Source: Mesorhizobium sp. Root102
Lineage (GTDB): Bacteria > Pseudomonadota > Alphaproteobacteria > Rhizobiales > Rhizobiaceae
NCBI RefSeq assembly: GCF_001425625.1
Contig: NZ_LMCP01000046.1
Span: 212,198-276,197 of the forward strand
DNA length: 64,000 nucleotides
Reading direction: 5' to 3'
Shown here: positions 36,796 to 45,776 of the stretch, piece by piece
Position numbering within the stretch: position 1 is the first letter of the stretch
Layout of the letters: each line of letters begins with the position of its first letter
The notes under the pieces: generated by a model
The model's input: only the letters and a program-made list of their open reading frames with translations
Database searches by the model: none
What the model was told of the DNA's origin: nothing
Program-made: the position numbers and the translations under genes

Positions 36796-37614
36796 ATGGA
36801 GAAAGCACGGCCCGCCAGTCTTGCATCGTCTGATACCGTGAGGGTGACGAACCCAGGCGGATCGAGCCCTTTCGTGCTGACCTGCGATCACGCCTCGAAC
36901 TTCCTGCCCGCCGAATTCGGCACGCTCGGCCTTGCCGCCGAGGACCTGTCCCGTCACATCGCCTGGGATCCCGGCGCGCTGCCGGTCGCCCGCCGCATGG
37001 CCGAGGCGCTCGATGCGACGCTGGTCGAGACCCGCATTTCGCGCCTCGTCGTCGACTGCAACCGTCCGCTCGATGCGCCCGACCTGGTGCCGCCGGTCAG
37101 TGAGATAACGGCAATACCGGGCAATACCGGCTTGTCGGAAAAGCAGCGCGCGGCCCGCGTCGCGCTGTCATGGCAGCCTTTCCACGACACGATTGCAGAC
37201 ATCATCGAAGACAGGTTGTCACACGGTCAGGAAACGCGGCTGGTTTCGGTCCATTCCTTCACACCGGTCTACAAGTCCAAAAACCGGCCGTGGCACATCG
37301 GCATCATCCATGACGAGGATCGCCGGCTGGCATCGCCGCTGATATCGGCGCTGAAGCGGCTTGCCGGCGTCACTGTCGGCGTCAACGAGCCCTATTCGCC
37401 GGCCGACCGTGTCTACTTCACGCTGGAACGCCACGCGCGCTCGCGCGGCTTGCCCTGCGCGATGATCGAAATCCGCAACGACGAAATCGCCGGCGAGACC
37501 GGGCAGCGGAAATGGGCGGATCTGCTCACGGGCATTTTTTCGGATCTGGAGCCAGAGGAGGCCGGACAAACCAGATCGCATTCAGTCGGAAAGTCAGTTC
37601 AATCGGCCAGCTAA
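36796..37614 (+). CDS. N-formylglutamate amidohydrolase family enzyme
   Basis: The 272-residue protein belongs to the FGase (HutG2-like) family of metal-dependent amidohydrolases, as shown by LTCDHASNFLP, HIAWDPGA, SRLVVDCNRP, VSVHSFTPV and the Glu-containing AMIEIRND. The classical reaction is N-formylglutamate to glutamate and formate. No other histidine-catabolism gene is nearby; instead it heads an operon with a permease, a GS-like ligase and two dehydrogenases. It may instead hydrolyse a gamma-glutamyl amide; this is inference from context. Confidence 0.9.
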   Translation: MEKARPASLASSDTVRVTNPGGSSPFVLTCDHASNFLPAEFGTLGLAAEDLSRHIAWDPGALPVARRMAEALDATLVETRISRLVVDCNRPLDAPDLVPPVSEITAIPGNTGLSEKQRAARVALSWQPFHDTIADIIEDRLSHGQETRLVSVHSFTPVYKSKNRPWHIGIIHDEDRRLASPLISALKRLAGVTVGVNEPYSPADRVYFTLERHARSRGLPCAMIEIRNDEIAGETGQRKWADLLTGIFSDLEPEEAGQTRSHSVGKSVQSAS

Positions 37615-37634
37615 GAACCACAGGGGACACCAAA

Positions 37635-39191
37635 ATGGCAGCACCGGGTTATACAGACGTAGACAAGGCGGAGGACGTAAAGGCCCTCCACAGCATGGGC
37701 TATGCCCAGGAACTGGAGCGGCGCCTCAGCCGCTTTTCGAATTTCGCCGTTTCCTTCTCGATCATCTGCATCCTGTCGGGCGGCATCAATTCGCTGGCGC
37801 AAGGCACTTCCGGCGCCGGCGGCATCGGCATCGGCATCGGCTGGCTGGTGGGCTGCTTCGTTTCGCTGACCTTCGCGGTCGCCATGTCGCAGATCAGCTC
37901 GGCCTATCCGACCGCCGGCGGCCTCTATCACTGGGGTTCGATCCTCGGCAACCGCGGCACCGGCTGGGTGACCGCCTGGCTCAACCTGCTCGGTCTGATC
38001 ACCGTGCTCGGCGCCATCAATGTCGGCACCTGGACGTTCTTCATAGGTGCCTTTGGGCCGACGCTCGGCATTGAAGGCACGCTGACCAACCAGATGATCT
38101 TCCTGGTCATCATCACCGGCGCTCAGGCGCTGATCAACCATCTGGGCATCAAGCTGACGGCCAAGCTGACCGATTTCTCGGGTTACCTGATCTTTTTTGG
38201 CGCGATCCTGATTGCGGTCGTCTGCCTGATCTCCGCGGAAACCTGGGATTTCAGCCGTCTTTTCACCTTCCACAATTACTCCGGCGATGCTGGCGGCGGT
38301 GTCTGGCCGGCGGTGTCGAATGCCTGGGTGTTCGCGCTCGGCCTGTTGCTGCCGATCTATACGATCACCGGCTATGACGCTTCGGCGCATACCTCGGAGG
38401 AAACCATCAAGGCGGCCAGTTCCGTGCCGCGCGCCATGGTCATGTCGGTGATCTGGTCGGCCGTCTTCGGCTACCTGTTCCTGGCTGCCTTCGTGCTGAT
38501 GATCCCGAACATGGACGACGCCGCCAAGCAGGGCTGGAACGTGTTCTTCTGGGCCTTCGACCAGCGCGTCAGCCCCGGGATCAAGGAGTTCGTCTACCTC
38601 GTCGTGTTCGTCGCACAGCTGCTGTGCGGTCTCGCAACCGTGACCTCGGCTTCGCGCATGATCTTCGCCTTCTCGCGTGACGGCGGCCTGCCGGCTTCAA
38701 CAGCACTCGCCAAGGTCAGCCCGACCTACCGCACGCCGGTGGCGGCGATCTGGACGGCCTCGATCCTGTCGGTGCTGTTCGTCTGGGGCTCGACGCTGGT
38801 TTCCGTCGCCGGCACCTCGGCCTACACCATCGTGGTATCCTGCACCGTCATCTTCCTGTTCCTGTCCTTCACCGTGCCGATCGTGCTCGGCATGCTAGCC
38901 TGGGGCACGCCAAAATGGGACAAGATGGGGCCTTGGAACATGGGGCGCGGTATCTTCATGCTATTCGGTCTGCTCTCCATCCTGTCGATGATCCTGATCT
39001 TCGTAGTCGGTATTCAGCCGCCGAATGACTGGGCGCTCTACATTACGCTAGGTTTCCTGGTGCTAACCGCGCTCGTCTGGTTCGGCTTCGAGCGGAACCG
39101 TTTCCAGGGTCCGCCGCTTGGCGACATCATCGCGGCGCGTCAGGCGGCCATCAAGGCGGCCGAACAGGCCGTCGGCGAAACCGGCCACTGA
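37635..39191 (+). CDS. APC-family amino acid/GABA/amine permease
   Basis: The 518-residue protein has about 12 membrane helices. The opening RRLSRFSNFAVSFSIICILSGG is the hallmark of GABA/amino-acid (BAT1-like) permeases of the APC superfamily. GITGYDASAHTSEET in the middle (here TITGYDASAHTSEET) is also family-typical. GGGGA precedes the ATG at 37635. It lies 20 bases after the amidohydrolase gene and is followed by a terminator-like hairpin, so the GS gene may need readthrough or its own promoter. The substrate could be an amine, amino alcohol or amino acid. Confidence 0.93.
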   Translation: MAAPGYTDVDKAEDVKALHSMGYAQELERRLSRFSNFAVSFSIICILSGGINSLAQGTSGAGGIGIGIGWLVGCFVSLTFAVAMSQISSAYPTAGGLYHWGSILGNRGTGWVTAWLNLLGLITVLGAINVGTWTFFIGAFGPTLGIEGTLTNQMIFLVIITGAQALINHLGIKLTAKLTDFSGYLIFFGAILIAVVCLISAETWDFSRLFTFHNYSGDAGGGVWPAVSNAWVFALGLLLPIYTITGYDASAHTSEETIKAASSVPRAMVMSVIWSAVFGYLFLAAFVLMIPNMDDAAKQGWNVFFWAFDQRVSPGIKEFVYLVVFVAQLLCGLATVTSASRMIFAFSRDGGLPASTALAKVSPTYRTPVAAIWTASILSVLFVWGSTLVSVAGTSAYTIVVSCTVIFLFLSFTVPIVLGMLAWGTPKWDKMGPWNMGRGIFMLFGLLSILSMILIFVVGIQPPNDWALYITLGFLVLTALVWFGFERNRFQGPPLGDIIAARQAAIKAAEQAVGETGH

Positions 39192-39206
39192 CATCAACCA
39201 TCATGG

Positions 39207-39240
39207 CCATGGCCGGCATCGTGCCGGCCATGGTTTCGTT
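39207..39240 (+). terminator. Hairpin after the permease gene
   Basis: A perfect 11-base stem CCATGGCCGGC (39207-39217) with GCCGGCCATGG (39223-39233) is followed by TTTCGTT. It would terminate or attenuate transcription before the GS-like gene. Confidence 0.65.
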
Positions 39241-39278
39241 CAACTCATTCAAAGCCCAAGCGCTGGAGTGCCAAAGGA

Positions 39279-40649
39279 ATGGCCGGAAATTTCTCATTCG
39301 ATCAGTTGAAGAAAGCGGTCTCCAGCGGCGAGATCGACACCGTGCTTGCCTGCATCGTCGACATGCAGGGCCGGCTGGCGGGAAAACGGTTCCTGGCGCA
39401 GTACTTCGTCGATTCCGCGCATGACGAAACACATGGCTGCAACTATCTGCTGGCCGCCGACATCGATATGGAGCCGGTGCCCGGCTACAAGGCGGCGAGT
39501 TGGTCGAAGGGCTATGGCGACTTCGTCATGAAGCCGGATCTCGCCACGCTGAGGCGCATTCCCTGGCTGGAAAAGACCGCGCTTGTGATCTGCGACGTGC
39601 TCGACCACCATACTCATGACGACCTGCCGCACTCACCGCGCGCCATCCTCAAGAAGCAGGTCAAGCGGCTGACCGAGCGCGGCTATATCGGCTATTTCGC
39701 TTCCGAGCTCGAATTCTATCTGTTCAACGAGACCTACGATTCCGCCCGCAAGAAGCACTGGCAGGGTCTCGATACGGCATCGCCCTATATCGGCGATTAC
39801 CAGATCGGCATCACCACCAAGGAAGAAGGCGTCATGCGCCGGCTTCGCAACGAGATGGAAGCGGCCGGCATTCCGATTGAGAATTCCAAGGGCGAGTGGG
39901 GTCCGGGCCAGGAAGAGATCAATGTGCGCTATGCCGAGGCTCTCGACATGGCCGACCGCCACGTCATCCTGAAGAACGGCGCCAAGGAAATCGCCGAGTC
40001 CGAGGGCAAGGCGATTTCGTTCATGTCCAAGTACAATTACGGGTTCGCTGGCAATTCCAGCCACATCCACAATTCGCTGTGGAGCGCCGACGGCAAGACG
40101 CCGCTGTTCTTCGACAAAAAGGCCGACTGGACGCTGTCGACGCTCGGCCAGCAATGGGCCGCCGGCCAGCTCAAATACGCTAAGGAATTCACCTGGTTCC
40201 TGGCGCCTTACATCAATTCCTACAAGCGCTTCCAGGCCGGCACCTTTGCGCCGACCAAGATCATGTGGAGCGAGGACAACCGCACCGCCGGCTTCCGCCT
40301 GTGCGGCGAGGGCACCAAGGGCATCCGCATGGAATGCCGCATCGGCGGCGCCGACTTGAACCCGTATCTTGCTTTCGCGGCGCTGATCGCCGCCGGTCTT
40401 GCCGGCATCGACGAGAAGCTGGAATTGCAGAAACCTTTCGTCGGCGATGCCTATCAGGCATCGCGTTTGCCGGAGATTCCAAAGACACTGCGCGATGCCA
40501 CCGAGACGCTGGCGAAGTCGAAGATGCTCAAGCAGGCCCTCGGCGACGATGTGCTCGAACACTATGTCCACACCGCCAAGTGGGAGCAGTTCGAATACGA
40601 CCGCCGCATCACGGATTGGGAGCTGCACAGGGGGTTCGAGCGGTATTAA
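39279..40649 (+). CDS. Glutamine-synthetase-family gamma-glutamyl-amide ligase (PuuA/IpuC-like)
   Basis: The 456-residue protein keeps the GS active site: ELEFYLF (metal Glu), EWGPGQEEINVRYAEALD, the NSSHIHNSLW loop and ECRIGGADLNPYLAFAA. The C-terminus lacks the tyrosine adenylylation segment of nitrogen-assimilation GlnA, and the neighbours are catabolic. Proteins like this (PuuA, IpuC, GlnA4) join glutamate to an amine or amino alcohol using ATP. Here it lies between a permease and two dehydrogenases and is the likely first enzyme of the pathway. Confidence 0.88.
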   Translation: MAGNFSFDQLKKAVSSGEIDTVLACIVDMQGRLAGKRFLAQYFVDSAHDETHGCNYLLAADIDMEPVPGYKAASWSKGYGDFVMKPDLATLRRIPWLEKTALVICDVLDHHTHDDLPHSPRAILKKQVKRLTERGYIGYFASELEFYLFNETYDSARKKHWQGLDTASPYIGDYQIGITTKEEGVMRRLRNEMEAAGIPIENSKGEWGPGQEEINVRYAEALDMADRHVILKNGAKEIAESEGKAISFMSKYNYGFAGNSSHIHNSLWSADGKTPLFFDKKADWTLSTLGQQWAAGQLKYAKEFTWFLAPYINSYKRFQAGTFAPTKIMWSEDNRTAGFRLCGEGTKGIRMECRIGGADLNPYLAFAALIAAGLAGIDEKLELQKPFVGDAYQASRLPEIPKTLRDATETLAKSKMLKQALGDDVLEHYVHTAKWEQFEYDRRITDWELHRGFERY

Positions 40650-40683
40650 AGCTTGCCCTCCTCCTTGTAGCGAGTGGCGAGGG

Positions 40684-40704
40684 CCGATCCGCGAAGCGGA
40701 TCGG
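40684..40704. repeat. Hairpin repeat in the GS-ALDH gap
   Basis: CCGATCCGC, GAA and GCGGATCGG form a perfect 9-base stem. A second inverted pair, CCCTTCCCTC with AAGGGGGAG (about 40751-40768), follows. The 217-base gap (40650-40866) looks like a dispersed rhizobial intergenic repeat; no gene is seen in it. Confidence 0.6.
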
Positions 40705-40866
40705 GGTGAGGCTGAGAAGCTCTAGCGCGCCTTACCCCACCCCGAAGCCCCTTCCCTCAAGGGGGAGGGTAAAGTGCCTTGAAATTTCGGCCTTCTCGAA
40801 ATGAGGGTCGATGAGCGAAAAAGATTGGCGTCGAGCCAAGAAACTGGCAGACAAAGGACTTAAAAA

Positions 40867-42255
40867 ATGACCGAAACGGTCAAACTCATATCCCCCATTG
40901 ATGGCTCGATCTATGCCGAGCGGCCCGTGGCAACGGACCAGGCGATCAACGCTGCGGTGGAACGCGCCAAGGCGGCGCAGGAGAAGTGGGCTGAGACGCC
41001 GATCGTCGAGCGCGGCAAGTACATGTTGGCCATGCTGGAAGCGCTGGTCTCGATGACCGACGAGATCGTGCCGGAGATCGCCTGGCAGATGGGGCGGCCC
41101 GTGCGCTACGGCGGCGAGTTCGGCGGCGTCAAGGAACGCACCAACTACATGGTCGAGATCGCCGAGGCGGCGCTCAAGTCGGTGCCGGCCTCCAACCCGA
41201 AGGACGGGTTCCGCCGCTATGTGAAGAAAGACCCGCTCGGCGTGGTCATGGTGATCGCGCCGTGGAATTATCCTTACCTTACCGCCGTCAACACCATCGT
41301 GCCGGCGCTCATGGCCGGCAACACCGTCATCCTCAAGCATGCGGCGCAGACGCTGCTGGTCGGCGAGCGCTTTCAGCAGGCCTTCGACAGAGTGGGTCTG
41401 CCCAAGGGCGTCTTCCAGAATATCGTGCTGAATCACGCCCAGACCGAAAGGCTGCTCGGCTCGGGCAAGATCGACCATGTCAATTTCACCGGTTCGGTCG
41501 CCGGCGGCCGTGCCATCGAAAAGGCAGCGGCGGGCACCTTCATGACGCTCGGCCTCGAGCTTGGCGGCAAGGATCCGGCCTATGTGCTGCCCGACGCCAA
41601 GATGGACCATGCGGTCGCCAATCTGGTCGACGGCGCCTTCTACAATTCCGGCCAGTGCTGCTGCGGCATCGAACGCGTCTATGTGCACGAGAAGGTCTAT
41701 GACGAATTCGTCGAAGGCTTCATCGCCGAGACGAAGAACTATGTCGTCGGCAATCCGCTCGATCAGGCGACGACGATGGGGCCGATGGCGCAGGCGCGTT
41801 TCGCCGACCTGATCCGCGAACAGAAGGCCGAGGCACTGCGCAAGGGTGCCAAGGCGCACATCAACATGAAGGTGGCTAACGACAAGGCCGGTTCACCCTA
41901 TCTGGCACCGGAAGTGCTGACCAATGTCGATCATCAGATGAGCGTGATGCGCGAGGAAAGCTTTGGCCCGATCGTCGGCATCATGAAGGTGCGCAACGAC
42001 GAAGAGGCGATCGCGCTGATGAACGACAGCCCCTACGGACTGACCGCCTCGATCTGGACGCGCGATACCGAGCATGCGGTGGCGATCGGCAACCGCGTCG
42101 AGACCGGCACGGTGTTCATGAACCGCTGTGACTATCTAGACCCTGCCTTGGTCTGGACCGGTGTCAAGGACACCGGCAAGGGCGCGGGCTTGTCGGCCAT
42201 CGGCTACGACAATCTGACCAGGCCGAAATCATTCCATCTGCGCGAAGCCATCTGA
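40867..42255 (+). CDS. NAD(P)-dependent aldehyde dehydrogenase
   Basis: The 462-residue protein has all ALDH landmarks: IAPWNYPYLT at the cofactor site, FTGSVAGGRAIEKAA, the catalytic glutamate in LELGGKDPAYV, and the nucleophilic cysteine in NSGQCCCGIERV. EESFGPIVGIMKV follows near the C-terminus. It is 17 bases upstream of an Fe-alcohol dehydrogenase gene, so alcohol-to-aldehyde-to-acid oxidation of one substrate is likely. It is not recognisably a phosphonoacetaldehyde or betaine-aldehyde enzyme. Confidence 0.95.
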   Translation: MTETVKLISPIDGSIYAERPVATDQAINAAVERAKAAQEKWAETPIVERGKYMLAMLEALVSMTDEIVPEIAWQMGRPVRYGGEFGGVKERTNYMVEIAEAALKSVPASNPKDGFRRYVKKDPLGVVMVIAPWNYPYLTAVNTIVPALMAGNTVILKHAAQTLLVGERFQQAFDRVGLPKGVFQNIVLNHAQTERLLGSGKIDHVNFTGSVAGGRAIEKAAAGTFMTLGLELGGKDPAYVLPDAKMDHAVANLVDGAFYNSGQCCCGIERVYVHEKVYDEFVEGFIAETKNYVVGNPLDQATTMGPMAQARFADLIREQKAEALRKGAKAHINMKVANDKAGSPYLAPEVLTNVDHQMSVMREESFGPIVGIMKVRNDEEAIALMNDSPYGLTASIWTRDTEHAVAIGNRVETGTVFMNRCDYLDPALVWTGVKDTGKGAGLSAIGYDNLTRPKSFHLREAI

Positions 42256-42272
42256 ATCATTGAAAGACAAAA

Positions 42273-43445
42273 ATGTCCAAGCTCATCTCCAAATGGAACT
42301 ACCCGACCACCGTCCGCTTCGGCGCCGGGCGCATCAAGGAATTGCCTGAAGTGCTGGCGGCCACCGGTATCAAGCGGCCGCTGTTCGTCACAGATCCGGG
42401 CCTGGCGAAACTGCCGGTAGTCGCCTCGACGCTGAAGATCCTCGATGACGCCAAGGTTCCCTATGGCGTGTTCTCCGAGGTCAGGCCGAACCCCGTCGAA
42501 TCCAATCTCACCGCCGGCATCGCCGTGTTCAAGAAGGGCAAGCATGACGGCGTCATTGCCTTCGGCGGTGGCTCGGCGCTCGATCTTGGCAAGCTGATTG
42601 CCTTTCAGGCCGGACAGACGCGGCCGGTGTGGGATTTCGAGGATGTCGACGATTGGTGGACGCGTGCCAATTCAGATGCCATCGCGCCGATCATCGCCGT
42701 GCCGACCACCGCCGGAACCGGATCGGAGGTGGGCCGCGCCGGCGTCATCACCAATGAGGCGACGCACACCAAGAAGGTCATCTTCCATCCGAAGCTTTTG
42801 CCGGCAATCGTCATCGCCGATCCGGAACTGTCGGTCGGCATGCCGGGCTTCATCACTGCCGGCACCGGCATGGATGCACTCGCCCACTGTCTCGAAGCCT
42901 ATTGCGCGCCGGGCTATCATCCGATGGCCGACGGCATCGCTGTCGAAGGTGTGAGGCTGGTCTTCGAGAACTTGCCGAAGGCCTATGCCAATGGCAAGGA
43001 TCTCGTGGCGCGCGCCCATATGATGAGCGCCGCAGCGATGGGCGCCACCGCCTTCCAGAAGGGGCTCGGCGCCATCCACTCGCTGTCGCATCCGGTCGGT
43101 GCGCTTTACGACACCCATCACGGCATGACCAATGCAGTGTTCATGCCCTATGTGCTGGCCTTCAACCGCGACTCCATCGAGGAGCGTATTGCCCGGCTCG
43201 CCGCCTATTGCGGCATCAAGGGTGGTTTCGACGGCTTCGCCAAGGCGATCATCAAGCTGCGCAAGGAATTGAAGGTGCCGCACGCGCTGCCGGGCCTGAT
43301 CAAGGGGCTCGATATGGACAAGAAGCGCAAGGCGCTGATCGCCGACATGGCGGTGGTCGATCCGACCGCCGGTGGCAACCCGGTCAAGCTGACCAAGAAG
43401 GCGGCGCTGACCCTCCTCGAAAACGCCATCGCCGGAACGATCTGA
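42273..43445 (+). CDS. Iron-containing (type III) alcohol dehydrogenase
   Basis: The 390-residue protein has the Fe-ADH fold: GGGSALDLGK (NAD-binding), TTAGTGSEVGRAGVI and the metal-ligand regions GMDALAHCLEAY and AIHSLSHPVGALYDTHHG. These enzymes oxidise primary alcohols or reduce aldehydes with NAD. In this operon it would oxidise the alcohol group of a gamma-glutamylated amino alcohol, with the preceding ALDH acting next. It is followed by 242 bases with a Pho box, so the ABC genes beyond are probably a separate unit. Confidence 0.94.
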   Translation: MSKLISKWNYPTTVRFGAGRIKELPEVLAATGIKRPLFVTDPGLAKLPVVASTLKILDDAKVPYGVFSEVRPNPVESNLTAGIAVFKKGKHDGVIAFGGGSALDLGKLIAFQAGQTRPVWDFEDVDDWWTRANSDAIAPIIAVPTTAGTGSEVGRAGVITNEATHTKKVIFHPKLLPAIVIADPELSVGMPGFITAGTGMDALAHCLEAYCAPGYHPMADGIAVEGVRLVFENLPKAYANGKDLVARAHMMSAAAMGATAFQKGLGAIHSLSHPVGALYDTHHGMTNAVFMPYVLAFNRDSIEERIARLAAYCGIKGGFDGFAKAIIKLRKELKVPHALPGLIKGLDMDKKRKALIADMAVVDPTAGGNPVKLTKKAALTLLENAIAGTI

Positions 43446-43601
43446 GGCGTTTTCGGCACAGGAAAGTGATTTGAAAAGGGGCTGCAAAAACAAGGGGGAG
43501 GATGACGGGCAAGGCAGAAACTAGTTAGCCGGAAAAAGAATCGCGAAGCGATTGCTACATCAGGTTAAAAAGAGTTTACTTTTTCGCACTGCGAGCAGCC
43601 G

Positions 43602-43630
43602 GTTTCACAAAGCTTTCATCTGGCTGTCAC
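43602..43630 (+). promoter_or_regulatory. Three-unit Pho box upstream of the ABC importer
   Basis: Three 7-base repeats spaced 11 bases apart are visible: GTTTCAC (43602-43608), CTTTCAT (43613-43619) and CTGTCAC (43624-43630). They match the PhoB consensus CTGTCAT with 4-base spacers on the same strand. The ATG of the solute-binding protein lies 57 bases further. The remainder of the 43446-43687 gap holds a short hairpin (AATCGC-GAA-GCGATT at 43539-43553) and no gene. Confidence 0.7.
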
Positions 43631-43687
43631 ATGAAAACGATACCGGATCGCAGGCGTCCAACGGCGTCAGTTCAACGGAGAGAACAC

Positions 43688-44794
43688 ATGTTCAAATTCA
43701 CGGGGAAAGTGCTTTCCCTTTCGGCCGCGGCGCTTTTCGCGTCGACGGTGATTTCGTCCGCGGATTCGATGGACGATCTCGTCAAGGCCGCCAAGGCCGA
43801 AGGCCAGCTTACCACCATCGCGCTGCCGCATGACTGGTGCGGTTACGGCGACGTCATCGCAGGTTTCAAGGCGAAGTATCCGGAAATCACGGTCAACGAA
43901 CTCAACCCCGATGCCGGTTCCGGCGACGAGGTCGAGGCGATCAAGGCCAACAAGGACAACAAGGGTCCGCAAGCGCCCGACGTTATCGACGTCGGTCTGT
44001 CCTTCGGCCCGACCGCCAAGGCCGATGGCCTGTTGATGCCTTACAAGGTGTCGACCTGGGACTCGATCCCGGACAGCGCCAAGGATGCCGATGGCGCCTG
44101 GTACGGTGACTACTACGGCGTTCTGTCGATGATGGTGAACAAGGATCTGGTCAAGGAATCGCCGACCGACTGGGCCGACCTGCTGAAGCCGGAATTTGCC
44201 AACTCGGTCGCCCTTGCCGGTGATCCGCGCGCCTCGAACCAGGCCATCCAAGCGGTGTATGCCGCCGGTCTGTCGTCGGGCGCTGCCGCTGGCGAAGCTG
44301 CCGGCACCGCTGGCCTCGACTTCTTCAAGAAGCTCAACGCCGCTGGCAACTTCGTTCCGGTCGTCGGCAAGCCCGCAACGCTCGCCCAGGGCCAGACCCC
44401 GATCCTGATCAATTGGGACTACAATGCGCTTGCAGGTCGCGACACGCTGAAGGGCAACCCGCCCGTCGACGTCGTCGTGCCGAAGACCGGCGTTGTCGCT
44501 GGCGTCTACGTGCAGGCGATCAGCGCCTATGCGCCGCATCCGAACGCAGCCAAGCTCTGGATGGAGTATCTCTATTCCGACGAAGGCCAGGTCGCCTGGC
44601 TGAAGGGCTATTGCCACCCGATCCGCTTCAATGATCTCGCCAAGAACGGCAAGATCCCGGCGGACGTGCTGGCCAAGCTGCCACCGGCTGAGTCCTATGC
44701 CTCGGCCGTGTTCCCGACGCTCGACGAGCAGGGCAAGGCCAAGGAAGCCATCAGCAAGAACTGGGATGCCGTTGTCGGCGCCAACGTCAAGTAA
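43688..44794 (+). CDS. ABC importer periplasmic substrate-binding protein
   Basis: The 368-residue product has an N-terminal signal peptide (residues 1-25) and the features of the type 2 (spermidine/putrescine/iron/phosphonate-like) binding-protein family: ALPHDWCGYGDVIAGFKAKYPEI and later LMPYKVSTWDSIPDSAKDADGAWYGDYYGVLSMMVNKD. GGAGA precedes the ATG. The Pho box upstream suggests an organophosphorus or phosphate-linked ligand, but the fold alone fits several substrates. A strong hairpin follows the gene, as often seen where the binding protein is made in excess of the permeases. Confidence 0.9.
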   Translation: MFKFTGKVLSLSAAALFASTVISSADSMDDLVKAAKAEGQLTTIALPHDWCGYGDVIAGFKAKYPEITVNELNPDAGSGDEVEAIKANKDNKGPQAPDVIDVGLSFGPTAKADGLLMPYKVSTWDSIPDSAKDADGAWYGDYYGVLSMMVNKDLVKESPTDWADLLKPEFANSVALAGDPRASNQAIQAVYAAGLSSGAAAGEAAGTAGLDFFKKLNAAGNFVPVVGKPATLAQGQTPILINWDYNALAGRDTLKGNPPVDVVVPKTGVVAGVYVQAISAYAPHPNAAKLWMEYLYSDEGQVAWLKGYCHPIRFNDLAKNGKIPADVLAKLPPAESYASAVFPTLDEQGKAKEAISKNWDAVVGANVK

Positions 44795-44807
44795 GACTTG
44801 AGATCCG

Positions 44808-44831
44808 CCGGGCGGCCGCGAGGCCGCCCGG
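44808..44831 (+). terminator. Attenuator hairpin after the binding-protein gene
   Basis: A perfect 10-base GC stem CCGGGCGGCC (44808-44817), loop GCGA, GGCCGCCCGG (44822-44831) is followed by TCTTTCC. It probably limits readthrough into the permease genes and stabilises the upstream mRNA. Confidence 0.75.
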
Positions 44832-44858
44832 TCTTTCCTCGAAGACGGTAGCCGGCGC

Positions 44859-45776
44859 ATGACCGACCTCTCGCTTTCAAATCAGACAATGGCTGCCAAG
44901 CCCGCGCCGCCCAACGCGGCGGCCGCGTTCCGTTTGCCGACACAATGGATCGGCGTGGCACCCTTCTTCATCTTTGCCCTGATGTTTCTGATCCTGCCCA
45001 CGCTCTATCTCGTGGTGGGCGCTTTCCAGGGCAGGGAAGGCCAGTTTACGCTGGATAACATCCTGCAACTGGTCAGCGATCCTTCGATCAGCAATTCCTA
45101 TTGGGTTTCGATCAAGATCAGCTTCTGGTCGGCCATTCTCGGGGCGTTTGCCGGGCTCGCAATAGCGATCGCGATCGTGCGCGGCGGACTTCCAGGCTGG
45201 ACGCGCTCCGCGACCCTGACGTTCTCGGGCGTCGCCTCGAACTTCGCCGGCTTGCCACTGGCCTTTGCGTTTATAGCAACGCTCGGTCGGGTCGGCATCG
45301 TCACAACGCTTCTGCGTGACGTGCTCAACATCAACATCTATGCGATGGGCTTCAATTTCCTCACCACATCGGGCCTGATCGCGGTCTATCTGTTTTTCCA
45401 GATTCCGCTGATGGTGGTCATCATCGTGCCGGCCATCGACGGATTGAAGAAGGAATGGGGTGAGGCCGCCGCCACGCTCGGCGCCACTCAATGGCAGTAT
45501 TGGCGCATGGTGGTCATTCCCGTGATATGGCCGAGCTTCCTCGGCACGGTCATCCTTCTGTTCGCCAATGCCTTCGGCGCCATCGCGACCGCTTATGCGT
45601 TTGCCGGTCCGGCGCTCAACATCGTCCCCATCAAGCTCTACTCGCAGATCAATGGCGATGTGCTGCACAACCCGCAACTCGGCTATGCCATCGCTTTCGG
45701 CATGATCGTCATCACCGGGCTTGCCAATGTTTTCTACATCTGGTTCCGGACGCGTTCCGAAAGGTGGCTCAAATGA
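44859..45776 (+). CDS. ABC importer permease, first subunit
   Basis: The 305-residue inner-membrane protein has six membrane segments and the EAA-type loop EWGEAAATLGATQWQYWRMVVIPV, which contacts the ATPase. It belongs to the CysTW/PotB-type permease family. It lies 64 bases after the binding-protein gene, beyond the hairpin, and overlaps the second permease by ATGA. Confidence 0.93.
   Translation: MTDLSLSNQTMAAKPAPPNAAAAFRLPTQWIGVAPFFIFALMFLILPTLYLVVGAFQGREGQFTLDNILQLVSDPSISNSYWVSIKISFWSAILGAFAGLAIAIAIVRGGLPGWTRSATLTFSGVASNFAGLPLAFAFIATLGRVGIVTTLLRDVLNINIYAMGFNFLTTSGLIAVYLFFQIPLMVVIIVPAIDGLKKEWGEAAATLGATQWQYWRMVVIPVIWPSFLGTVILLFANAFGAIATAYAFAGPALNIVPIKLYSQINGDVLHNPQLGYAIAFGMIVITGLANVFYIWFRTRSERWLK

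Noticed and set aside
36796..37614. A histidine-degradation (hut) operon gene
   Set aside because: No hutH, hutU, hutI or hutF-like gene lies nearby; the neighbours are amine-type enzymes.
40867..42255. Phosphonoacetaldehyde dehydrogenase (phnY), suggested by the nearby Pho box
   Set aside because: The Pho box lies downstream of this gene, and its partners are a GS-like ligase and an Fe-ADH; no phnW or phnA is visible.
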